A stretch of DNA of 64,000 nucleotides, taken from assembly GCA_041399065.1 (NCBI GenBank), contig JAWKTN010000006.1:124001-188000 (forward strand), in the 5' to 3' direction. Below are positions 8,440 through 17,300 of the stretch, one piece after another. The stretch's first letter is position 1. Every line of letters starts with the position of its first letter. The position numbers were made by a program, and so were the translations under genes. Origin of the DNA: JAGQPD01 sp020426865. Lineage in GTDB: Bacteria; Planctomycetota; Planctomycetia; Pirellulales; Pirellulaceae. The notes below the pieces were generated by a model, which was not told the origin of the DNA, searched no databases, and saw only the letters and a list, made by a program, of their open reading frames with translations.

Positions 8440-9807
8440 ATGTTCACAAGAATCTGCAGTGCCATAGTTGTGTCAGTGGCGGTGGTCGGGTTGTTCCAAT
8501 TCTTGGTAGGGGGGGGCCGCTTGTTGATTGCGCAGGAGCGCAAGACACGTGACACGTTGGTCCGCGAAGATCTTCAGAATGTGGTCGCCGATGGGCATTG
8601 GATCTACAACGATTTGGACGTGGCACGACGGCAGGCTCGCTTGACCGGCAAGCCGATGTTGGTGGTCATTCGCTGTATACCATGTGAGGCCTGTGCGCAG
8701 TTGGACAGCGAGATCGTTGACCGCGACCCGCTGGTGCAGAAGCAGTTGAGCGAATTCATTTGCGTGCGAATTGTGCAGGCCAATGGTCTGGATTTGCAGC
8801 TGTTTCAATACGATTACGATCAGTCGTTTGCGGCGTTCTTCATGAACGGCGACAATACGATCTACGGACGATACGGTACCCGGTCCCATCAGACCGAATC
8901 GGAAGATGATGTCGCGCTTGAGGGTTTTTCTTACGCCCTGGACGAGGCGTTGACGCTCCATCGAGCGTATCCGGATAACGCCAAGCAACTGGCCGGCAAG
9001 CAAACTCGAGTCGCGCCCGCCTTTGCTGTTCCAGAAGAATATCCGTTGCTCAAGGGCCGCTACACAGACCGGCTCAATTACGACGGAGAGGTTGCCAAGA
9101 GTTGCATCCATTGCCATCAGTTGGGGGAGGCGATCCGCGATGATTACTGGCGCAAACACGAGCCCATTCCGACGGACATTCTTTTTTCGTATCCGCATCC
9201 CAAGACTCTGGGATTGATCATCGACCCTAAAACATGCGCCACTGTCAAGGGGGTGGTGCCCGGTTCGGCGGCCGAGAAAGCTGGGTTTCAAGTGGGCGAT
9301 CGAATTACGACGTTTGACGACCAACCGGTGCTTTCGATTGCGGATCTGCAGTGGGTCCTGCACCACGCCTCGAGCTCGAATTCCATTCGCACTGTCGTAC
9401 GACGGGGCGAGCAGGAACGGGTGTTGCAGCTGGCCCTTGCCGACGGTTGGCGGGAGCGGGGCGATATCTCTTGGCGTGCCACTTCCTGGTCGTTGCGGCG
9501 GATGACAACGGGAGGCATGAAACTGCAGGAGCTGGACGACGAGCAGCGCCGCGAACTGGGCCTGGACGACAACGCCATGGGTTTGCGCGTCGAGCACCTG
9601 GGACAATATGGTGCCCACGCGTTGGCGAAGAATTCGGGTTTTCAGCAAGGTGACGTCCTTGTGGCCGTCGACGGCGATACGACGGTCCAGCGTGAATCGG
9701 ACCTGTTTGCTCGATTGATCCGCCAGCATCAGGCGGGTGACGAAGTGCCCTTCACTGTGCTCCGCGACGGCAACCGCCTGGACCTGCCACTGAAAATGCA
9801 AGAATAG
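8440..9807 (+). CDS. Thioredoxin-like / heme c motif / double PDZ protein (Trx7/PDZ family)
   Basis: A 455-residue exported protein. The ATG at 8440 follows GAGAGGAAAC and gives an N-terminal export segment (VVSVAVVGLFQFLVGGG). Residues about 55-180 are thioredoxin-like: a strand (MLVVIR), then CIPCEAC (cysteines at 79, 82, 85). A CxxCH heme-c-type motif (SCIHCHQ) sits near 222-226. Two PDZ domains follow: about 265-340 (VVPGSAAEKAGFQVGDRI) and 375-450 (AKNSGFQQGDVLVAVDG). This architecture matches what I recall as the Trx7/PDZ (seleno)protein family; here the redox site is all cysteine. It probably acts outside the cytoplasm, in redox control or as a scaffold. No operon partner is evident; the downstream neighbour is convergent with a 14-base gap. 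Confidence 0.85.
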   Translation: MFTRICSAIVVSVAVVGLFQFLVGGGRLLIAQERKTRDTLVREDLQNVVADGHWIYNDLDVARRQARLTGKPMLVVIRCIPCEACAQLDSEIVDRDPLVQKQLSEFICVRIVQANGLDLQLFQYDYDQSFAAFFMNGDNTIYGRYGTRSHQTESEDDVALEGFSYALDEALTLHRAYPDNAKQLAGKQTRVAPAFAVPEEYPLLKGRYTDRLNYDGEVAKSCIHCHQLGEAIRDDYWRKHEPIPTDILFSYPHPKTLGLIIDPKTCATVKGVVPGSAAEKAGFQVGDRITTFDDQPVLSIADLQWVLHHASSSNSIRTVVRRGEQERVLQLALADGWRERGDISWRATSWSLRRMTTGGMKLQELDDEQRRELGLDDNAMGLRVEHLGQYGAHALAKNSGFQQGDVLVAVDGDTTVQRESDLFARLIRQHQAGDEVPFTVLRDGNRLDLPLKMQE

Positions 9808-9821
9808 TGTACTCGTGTGTG

Positions 9822-12212
9822 CTATTTGGTAACAATGTGATATTGGTCGATGGCGGGTTGGTCGATGTGTTGGGACGAGCCGTCGGGCCAGGTGATGGTG
9901 AGGGAGGTGACGGCGGATTGGGTTCCGAGCCCGAAGTGGCAGGTGGCGGAGTGTTGGGCACCGAATGAATCGCCGGTGGTGATGACGGAGGTGGCGGACT
10001 GGTCGGCGGTATGCACGGTGACTTTGGTGCCGAGGCAATTAGCGGCTGGTCCGTTGGCCAGGCGGACACCGATCCAATGTCCGGGATGGGGGTAGTCATT
10101 GCGAAACGCTTGAAGGATCAAGCGGGGTGGGCCATCGGGGGAGCGATCGGCCCAGCCGACGAGCAGATCGACTTGGCCATCGTTATTGAGGTCTTCGGCC
10201 AACACGGACCGTGAGTCGGCTTCGATGGCGACGCCCATGAGAAACGAGGCGTTGGTAAAGCCCTCCTCGCCGCGGTTGAGGAATAGGCGATTTTTTTCGT
10301 AGCCGTTCCAAGAGATTTTGTTGCCGATATAGCTCCCGTTGAGTTGGAACAATTCTTCCAGGCCTTGTTGGGATGAGGGATCGGCATAGATATCGTGACA
10401 CCAGAAGCGGGTGCAATAGTCGAGTGCGGAGTCGCCACTGCGGTGTCCATTGGCGACATAGATATCCTGATCGCCGTCGTTTTCCACATCCAGGGCGGTG
10501 CAGCCCCAGGACCATCCGGAGCGGACGGCGCCGTTTCCGGTAGGACGTTGTTGATAGCGCGGGCCAGGTTCGCCGTAGTACAAGCGATTTCCGTAACCCA
10601 TACGAGGTCGCATTGCCTGGTGTTTCGGAAAATCCTCGCGCCCTAATTGGAGAGCTTCCAATCTGCGAGCCGTTGTGGACGCCATACCGGTGACATAGAG
10701 ATCCAGGTATCCATCGGTATTGAAATCGGCCAGGCAGTGTGACATGCCGAAATTAGCACGTTCGTCGAACCATTGTGCGGTGCGATCGGTGAACTTTCCG
10801 TGGCCATCGTTGGCGTAGGCATCGACTCCGGAAAAGTCGCTCGTAACGAGCAAGTCGAGTGTATGGTTGCCATCCAGATCGACGAAGGAGCTGCGGTATG
10901 TTCGCCGTTTACGTTTTGTTTCCGGAAGGCCGCTCGCGGCGGTGCCGTCGCGTAATGAGCCGGTGCCGTCGTTGATGAGCAAGTAGCACGGATGGCCGTC
11001 ATTGGCGTCGTAGTAGGGGGTCGCCATCCGCCCATCCTGATAGGGGGCCATGTATTGCGTTACGAACAGATCGACGTCTCCGTCGTGATCGATATCGCCG
11101 GCAGTCATTGCGTCGGGGGATACTAAAGTCACTGACGTGTCTCGCAATAATTCTATCGGTTCGGAGGAGAACTCGCCGTTAGCGAGGCCTTCAAAGAGCC
11201 AGATCGACCAGTGTTGTTCCGGCTGGAGTCTGGCAGTGCAGACGAGGTCGGGATGGGCATCGCCGGTGAGATCGGCGATCAGTGCATCGGCAATGTTGTC
11301 CGGCGGATGCTGCCATATGCGCTGAGCGGCGAATTGCATGTCGCCTTGGTTAAGTAGCATCGTATTGGCATGTGGGTAGATCAGGTCGATCCGTCCGTCA
11401 CTGTCGATATCGCTGGCCAATACGTCATGATAGGTTTCGCTGTGGCGAATTGTTTCCAGCGGATGTTGCCAGGCGGACTGGAAGGTTGGCGGTGCGTCGA
11501 GTCGCAGCAGTTTCAAGCCGGTGGCATCGATCGTTGCAGGAATCGGCGTACCGTCACTTCCCGTCGTTGCCGACCAGGTCACGACAAGCGGGCCCTCGAT
11601 CGAAACGCAACAGCCATCGGACGATGGGCGCGCCGCGTGGATGGTCGCATTGATTGTCGAGATTGGGTGGTCGTCAGGGGACGGTTCGTATCTTTCGTGG
11701 TGCCATTCGGATTGAACGACGATCCATCCATCGTTGACGAAGTTTGTGACAAAGTCCTGGAATTGTTGCCAGGTCATCGTCCGTGGTTGCTTGCTGAGCG
11801 TCGACATCGAGATCCCGTCGCCCAAGTCCTGCGGAGCGGTCGCGTCGCCCAATCGAATTGTCTCTGCGGCAAGGCCGCGAAGATGTTCGACGATCCGCTG
11901 CGGAGCACGTCTCTGTTTGTCCCACAGTTTAACAAATGGAAGTTCGTGCCGTGTCGCTTCCTGCTCGTGTGCCCAAACTGTGTCGTCCAGTCGTTGTTGG
12001 TCGGCGAGAATGAGGTTCAGCTGCTCACGGCCACCGGCCGCGGCCGCTCCCGCGGTCTGGCCGGAGGGATCGGCCGGGTCCGATACCGGCTCTTGCCGGA
12101 GATGATTCCATGTCAGGATCGCGGCAATGATCGCGACAGCGAGTAAAACCGCTGCGGCTTTTGTGGGGAGCGACGACGGCGTGGCATGTGGTTTTCGGTT
12201 TTGATCACTCAT
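9822..12212 (-). CDS. CRTAC1 family protein (FG-GAP/VCBS repeats, ASPIC/UnbV domain)
   Basis: A 796-residue membrane-anchored or secreted protein. An uncleaved-looking hydrophobic segment at residues 18-36 (AAVLLAVAIIAAILTW) follows a short cytoplasmic N-terminus. From about residue 265 there are repeated FG-GAP calcium-loop motifs of the D-x-D-x-D-G type (DIDSDGRIDL, DIDHDGDVDLFV, DFNTDGYLDLYV, DVENDGDQDIYV, DLNNDGQVDLLVGW), which form a beta-propeller. The C-terminal 90 residues are an ASPIC/UnbV domain (WIGVRLANG, ITTGDSFGAQHS, LTITWPDGSSQ). An AGGATC ribosome binding site precedes the ATG. The gene starts 15 bases after the speA 3' end on the same strand, so it may be co-transcribed. The role is unknown; such proteins are thought to be extracellular and adhesive. 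Confidence 0.92.
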   Translation of the reverse strand: MSDQNRKPHATPSSLPTKAAAVLLAVAIIAAILTWNHLRQEPVSDPADPSGQTAGAAAAGGREQLNLILADQQRLDDTVWAHEQEATRHELPFVKLWDKQRRAPQRIVEHLRGLAAETIRLGDATAPQDLGDGISMSTLSKQPRTMTWQQFQDFVTNFVNDGWIVVQSEWHHERYEPSPDDHPISTINATIHAARPSSDGCCVSIEGPLVVTWSATTGSDGTPIPATIDATGLKLLRLDAPPTFQSAWQHPLETIRHSETYHDVLASDIDSDGRIDLIYPHANTMLLNQGDMQFAAQRIWQHPPDNIADALIADLTGDAHPDLVCTARLQPEQHWSIWLFEGLANGEFSSEPIELLRDTSVTLVSPDAMTAGDIDHDGDVDLFVTQYMAPYQDGRMATPYYDANDGHPCYLLINDGTGSLRDGTAASGLPETKRKRRTYRSSFVDLDGNHTLDLLVTSDFSGVDAYANDGHGKFTDRTAQWFDERANFGMSHCLADFNTDGYLDLYVTGMASTTARRLEALQLGREDFPKHQAMRPRMGYGNRLYYGEPGPRYQQRPTGNGAVRSGWSWGCTALDVENDGDQDIYVANGHRSGDSALDYCTRFWCHDIYADPSSQQGLEELFQLNGSYIGNKISWNGYEKNRLFLNRGEEGFTNASFLMGVAIEADSRSVLAEDLNNDGQVDLLVGWADRSPDGPPRLILQAFRNDYPHPGHWIGVRLANGPAANCLGTKVTVHTADQSATSVITTGDSFGAQHSATCHFGLGTQSAVTSLTITWPDGSSQHIDQPAIDQYHIVTK

Positions 12213-12227
12213 TGATCCTACAGGGGG

Positions 12228-12539
12228 CTACGTTTCGGAGGTTGATTGATCGCCAAGGTACGTGTATCCGCGCAGGCCACGTTCGTAGTGTTCAACGAAT
12301 CGTCCTGCTTCTTGATTATCAATTTTACCCTCTCGAACGGCCCGTTCCACCGCCGATTGCAGGCGGTCGACGAGATCTTTGTCTTTGAATTGCACATATT
12401 CGAGCACCTGTCCCACTGTTTCACCCTTGATGATCGTCTCGAGTACCACCTGGTTCTCGTCGTTTAGTGAAACGTGAACGGCATTCGTATCGCCAAACAG
12501 ATTGTGCAAGTCTCCCAGGATTTCCTGATAAGCGCCCAA
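12228..12539 (-). pseudogene. Out-of-frame C-terminal segment of speA
   Basis: This frame encodes about 100 residues beginning GAYQEILGDLHNLFGDTNAVH. It is the natural continuation of biosynthetic arginine decarboxylase after the motif ILGAFLIG in the main frame. It has no start codon or ribosome binding site of its own, only a chance TTG. One extra G in the GGG at 12535-12537 (minus strand) breaks the join: removing it gives I-G-A-Y-Q-E in register. The segment is well conserved and ends normally (YLGDQSTSET), so the disruption is recent or is a sequencing error. Confidence 0.8.
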
Positions 12540-14166
12540 TCAAGAAGGCGCCCAAGATATAGTCGCTGCCGTCGAAGGGGTGCAGCAACAAGGTGCGTTT
12601 CACATCACGGCGGCCAATAAAGCGGTCGATCTTGCCGTCGGAATCGCAGGTGATATCGCCCAAAACAGCGTGACGAGTCGGTTCTTCCTTCAAGCGGTGG
12701 ATCGGCATCACCGGAAACAGCTGCTTGATCGCCCAGCTATCAGGCATCGACTGGAATAGCGAAAAGTTGCAAAAGTATGTATCCGACAGCATGCTGTCGA
12801 GGCCCTCCAGTTCTTCGGGGACATCTTCATTGTCTTCGGTCATCTTTTGAATCCGGCGACAGATGGTGAAAAACAGGTTTTCCACGAGCGAACGTTGTTC
12901 GAGCGTGAGATACCCCGAACCGAAAAGGCTCATTGCTGTCTCCAGCGACTGCGTGGCATCGTGGAAGCTCTCACGCAGATTTCGCATCGAGAGGTCGCGG
13001 AGTGTCCACATCAGTTCCTTCAGTGGCTGTTCGGGGTCTTCCGGCAAGTCCTTAAGCTCCTTGGGCATTTCCGCGGTATCCCCTTGTCCGGCAACCCCGA
13101 GGACGTTGAATACCAGCACGCTGTGAAACGCCGCTACCGCTCGACCACTTTCCGAAACGATATGCGGATGCGGTACCCCGGCGTCGTCACACACCGATTG
13201 GATTTGATATACCACATCCGCGGCATACTCCTCCAACGTATAGTTCATGCTGGATTCAAAGTTGGTCTGCGTGCCATCGTAATCAACGCCGAGTCCTCCG
13301 CCGACATCCAGATAGGTCAGTCCGGTGTTGCGTCGTGCCAGATCGACGTAAATGCGAGCAGCTTCGTTTAGTGCGGCTTTTACGTGGCGAATGTTCGTGA
13401 TTTGGCTACCGAGATGAAAATGAAGCAGACGGAAGCAGTCCAACATATCGTGCTTCTCCAGCACCTTGACGGCTTCCAGGATTTCTTGGACGGTCAGTCC
13501 GAACTTGGAGCGAAATCCGCCGGAGGACTGCCAGCGTCCGGAACCGCGTGCCGCCAGTTTTACGCGCATGCCAATCTGTGGCCGCACACCCAGCTTACGG
13601 GATTGCTCGAGGATTAGCCCTAACTCCGTAAACTTCTCGACCACCGGAATGACGTTGCGGCCAATCTTGCTGGCCAACATCGCCATCTCGATAAACTCTT
13701 GGTCCTTGAACCCGTTGCAGATGATCGGCGTATCGCCCGTCGTCATGGCGACGACCGCCAGCAATTCGGGTTTGCTGCCGGCTTCCAGGCCAAATCCAAG
13801 GGGACTACCGTGCGAGAGGATCTCTTCGACCACTTGCCGTTGTTGGTTGACCTTGATTGGATACACACAATAGTACCGACCACGGTATTCATTCTCGCTG
13901 ATCTTGCGTGCAAACACGTCGTGCAATTCACGGACGCGGTCTTCCAGGATGCCATTGAACCGGATCAGGATGGGGAGCTGCAAGCCGCGTTCACGCAGTC
14001 GGTCGACGAGGTCTTTCAAATCGAGGGACTGGTCCAGTTTCCGCGACGGGTGGACTTGCAGCTGGCCGTTGGCGCCAATGGAAAAATAGCCATTTCCCCA
14101 ACGCGATAGATCGTAGAGGTCGTTGGCGTCCGAGATCGTCCAGCCATTTGCCAATTTGTCGTGCAC
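12421..14166 (-). CDS. speA: Biosynthetic arginine decarboxylase, frame disrupted near its 3' end
   Basis: PLP-dependent enzyme that converts arginine to agmatine in polyamine synthesis. Motifs include YPIKVNQQR, with the PLP-binding lysine, plus EAGSKPEL, HFHLGSQI, YLDVGGGLGVDYDGT and SESGRAVAAFHS. The start is a GTG with GGAG 10 bases upstream. The reading frame is intact for about 543 residues, through SDYILGAFLIG. It then runs into about 38 unrelated residues because of a single-base shift at 12535-12537; the true C-terminus lies in the neighbouring frame down to 12228. Corrected length would be about 645 residues, close to the 630-660 usual for the family. The catalytic region is complete, but the C-terminal part would be lost if the shift is real. 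The CRTAC1 gene follows closely on the same strand. Confidence 0.9.
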   Translation of the reverse strand: MHDKLANGWTISDANDLYDLSRWGNGYFSIGANGQLQVHPSRKLDQSLDLKDLVDRLRERGLQLPILIRFNGILEDRVRELHDVFARKISENEYRGRYYCVYPIKVNQQRQVVEEILSHGSPLGFGLEAGSKPELLAVVAMTTGDTPIICNGFKDQEFIEMAMLASKIGRNVIPVVEKFTELGLILEQSRKLGVRPQIGMRVKLAARGSGRWQSSGGFRSKFGLTVQEILEAVKVLEKHDMLDCFRLLHFHLGSQITNIRHVKAALNEAARIYVDLARRNTGLTYLDVGGGLGVDYDGTQTNFESSMNYTLEEYAADVVYQIQSVCDDAGVPHPHIVSESGRAVAAFHSVLVFNVLGVAGQGDTAEMPKELKDLPEDPEQPLKELMWTLRDLSMRNLRESFHDATQSLETAMSLFGSGYLTLEQRSLVENLFFTICRRIQKMTEDNEDVPEELEGLDSMLSDTYFCNFSLFQSMPDSWAIKQLFPVMPIHRLKEEPTRHAVLGDITCDSDGKIDRFIGRRDVKRTLLLHPFDGSDYILGAFLIGRLSGNPGRLAQSVWRYECRSRFTKRREPGGTRDDHQG

Positions 14167-14253
14167 TGCGAGGGAACTCCAGGTAGATGGCGCCCATAGA
14201 ATACGTGGATTTGGTACGTCATAGAGAGCGCCGAACTATATCGGAAGTCGGTG

Positions 14254-14276
14254 CCGACCACAAGAACCGGTCGGCG
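14254..14276. other. Small inverted repeat downstream of the giant surface-protein gene
   Basis: GCCGACC and GGTCGGC flank a 9-base loop, giving a 7-bp perfect stem between the 3' end of the giant gene (minus strand) and the speA start. There is no T-run, so a terminator role is only possible. Confidence 0.4.
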
Positions 14277-14323
14277 GAGCTGGGGGAATCTGCAGTGGCC
14301 GGATGATGGTCAGACGTCAGGCG

Positions 14324-17300
14324 TCAGGCGACGTCCGGCGCAGGGTCCCGGTCGCCAACGGCTCGATCGTCCGCAGACGTGGGACCGGACGATTCGGCAG
14401 ATCCCGTCGGGGGAGGAGCTGGCATTAGCGGGGCAGGTGATGGAGAATTGGCGGGCTGGGGCTGAGCCGAGTCTATGTCGGGCGTCGATTGGGAGGGTAG
14501 CGACGAAGACGTCGCGGCTTCCAGGTAGGGATCGGGAGTGACCTCGGTCGGTGCGATGGATTCCGACAAATGCCGACGGCCGTCGCTGGTCGATGCGCTA
14601 GTCGCCAGGACTGACAAGGATGGGCCCATTGCATCCTCGGAAGTCAGGCTGTCACCTCGGGTTACTGTCTGTCGGCTGGACGTCATCTCGGACAATATTG
14701 TGGTATATGGGTTTGCCTCGGGGGCGATCTGTTGAAGCAACGCGGCCATGGACGATTCATATTCGTCGTGGTCGTCATCGGGATGCACATTCGACCGCAA
14801 GCCCGGACGATCCGTCTGACCGACGGTGGTCGACGTTGGGACGATCGTCACCGTGTTGCTGGGGCGTTCGTCGCTGTGAGATTCCACAAATTCCAACAGA
14901 GCACGTTGTCGATCGGCAGTCGCGTTGTCTGTCGGCGGAGTCGACGAGGGCGAATTGATATCAGGATTTGCGTCGCCGAGTGTCCCGTCGCGGGGCAATC
15001 CAGAACCGATGTCGGGCGGGGCGGCGGAAGTTGGCCGAGCGGTGACGGAAAAAGCCACGACGGCTGTGTCGCCCTGCTGGTTGGTGGCCAACACGGTGAG
15101 AGTCGCCTGCCCGTCAGCGGTGTTCTTGAAATCGAGAATCAGTTTGCCAGTGCTGTTGTAGAAGGATACGGATCGGAACAAGGACGGTTGGGAGTTTGAG
15201 AGCAGCGTATACCGCAGTGTCCCGCCGTTGTCGATTGACGAAAACGCTGATCGCAGTTCGACGGTTGCCGTATCGGTCGACGGTCCGGCGCTGACGTCGT
15301 CAACGATCTGGCCGTTGTCCGAATTGTCTTGCTCGACGAACACCATCAGTCTGGCGTCGCCTTTGCCCGACTGAGGGTCGGTTGCCTCGATGACGATTTC
15401 CGCGAAACCGAACCGTGTTGGCGAAACGATGAGCGTCAATGTACCATTTGCCTGATCAATTGTCTTGGTTTGAATGAGTGGCGCATTGATGACGTCCTTC
15501 ACACGGAACGACAAAGCGGTTACGGGATGATCGGCATCGCGAAACAAGTCTCGCAAGTTGATGGTAATGGGGGCTGGGCGTTGCATGAGGTGCAAAACAG
15601 AGACTTTTGCGGGTTGTGGCGTATCGTTGACCGATACAACCTCGACATGGACCGTCTCTGTTACCGTGGCCCCCTGACTGTCAGCGGCTTGGACGGTTAG
15701 TACTGTCGAGCCGAACGCGTTGGCACGCGGGATAATCACGAGGTTGGTTGTTCCGTCTTCCACGTATGCGGAACCGAGAATGTCGGCGTCGCCCACACTG
15801 CGAATCGTGTAGCTGAGTAGCGAGTCTTCGATATCGGAGAAGAATTCAGCCAGTTTGATGACGGTTGCCGGCGCGTCTTCCGTAACGGTGACGGTGGGAA
15901 TCGCCGTGGCGGTCGGGTGGTCGTTGACCGGTTTGATTCTCACGCGGAACGTATCGGAGCTAGTGGCCCCCGAGGAGTCTGTGGCCGTCACGGTTATGTC
16001 AGCTTCGCCAGACGCGTTCGGGGCATAACTCACACGCAGTGTCCCATTGCCAGGGTCGACGAGCACCGAAGTGAAAAGCTGTGCATTGGTAATGCTCGTG
16101 ACCGAAAACGAGACGGGTTGCGTCTTGTCCTCCAAATCAAGGAAGACACTGGGCAAGTTGATTTCCGTGGGAGCCGCATCTTCGAATACCTCAATATCAG
16201 GGATACCGTCGACCGGATGTGGGCTCCCCAAGACACGCACTCGAATGGTCTCTTCCACGTAGGCGCCAGCGGGATCGGTCACGCGGATCCGCAAGTCGGC
16301 AAAACCGTATGCGTTATCGGCATAGGTCAGTGTGAGTTGTCCGGATGCCTTTCCCAAGACAACTTTGGAAAAAAGTGGCGAATTCGAATTCGAAATCACT
16401 CGATATTCCAGAAGTGGGTCATCGTCGTCGTGATAGTAGTTGGCCAACTGAACGACCGACGATGTGGTGCCGCGGGGTACGACGACGTCAGGGGCATCGA
16501 GGGAGACTGGGCTATCGTTGACGGGTTGCACGACAATCGTCAGGGCTTCATCGACATAGCTACCATGGGGGTCGGTAGCACGGATCGTCAGTGTCGCGGG
16601 GCCCGAGTTATTCGGGGCGGGACGAATCAGCAGCTCGCCGGTATCGGGATTGACGGTCAGGGAGCGGAAGAGCAGCGGGGCGGAATTGTCGAGGATTTGG
16701 AACGCGAGTGCCGTCGAGCCATCGTCTCCGTCGCGGAAACCGTCGCGGAGGTTGACGGAGCGGGTTGTATCTTCTGCGATCAGCACGGTTCCCCAGCCGA
16801 CCGCCGTCGGGGGATCGTTGACCGGCAGTACGTTGACGACCAGAATTTGCGTGGCGGTCAAGCCGGCGGGGTCGACAGCGGCGAGCGTAATTTCGCCGCG
16901 GCCGGATGCTTGTGGGGTCAGCGCGATCGATAAACTTCCGGTCGTGCTGTTCACGTGGACTTGGGAAAACAGCTGCGGATTGGAAATGCCGGCAACCCGA
17001 TAGGCAAGTACCGAATCGCTATCGGAAAAATACTGTGACAGAGAAATGGTATTTATGTTGGCGTCTTCGTCGACGAACAGTGGCTGGAGTAGCTGGGAAA
17101 CGACTGGCGGATTATTGACCGCCGCGACGTTCACTCGCAAGACGCTTTCGGCGGTCAAGCCTGCCTCGTCGGTCAGACGAATAGTCAGGTTCGCACTGCC
17201 CGATTCTTCGGGTGCGAACTCGAGAACCAACTCGCCAGAGACGGGATTCAGGTTCAACGAGGAGAATAGAGAGGGGGCCGAGTTGCCGGTGATGCTATAC

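Noticed and set aside
12528..12545. Programmed +1 frameshift in speA
   Set aside because: No in-frame stop, slippery run or stimulating structure is visible at GGG-C, so a mutation or sequence error is more likely.
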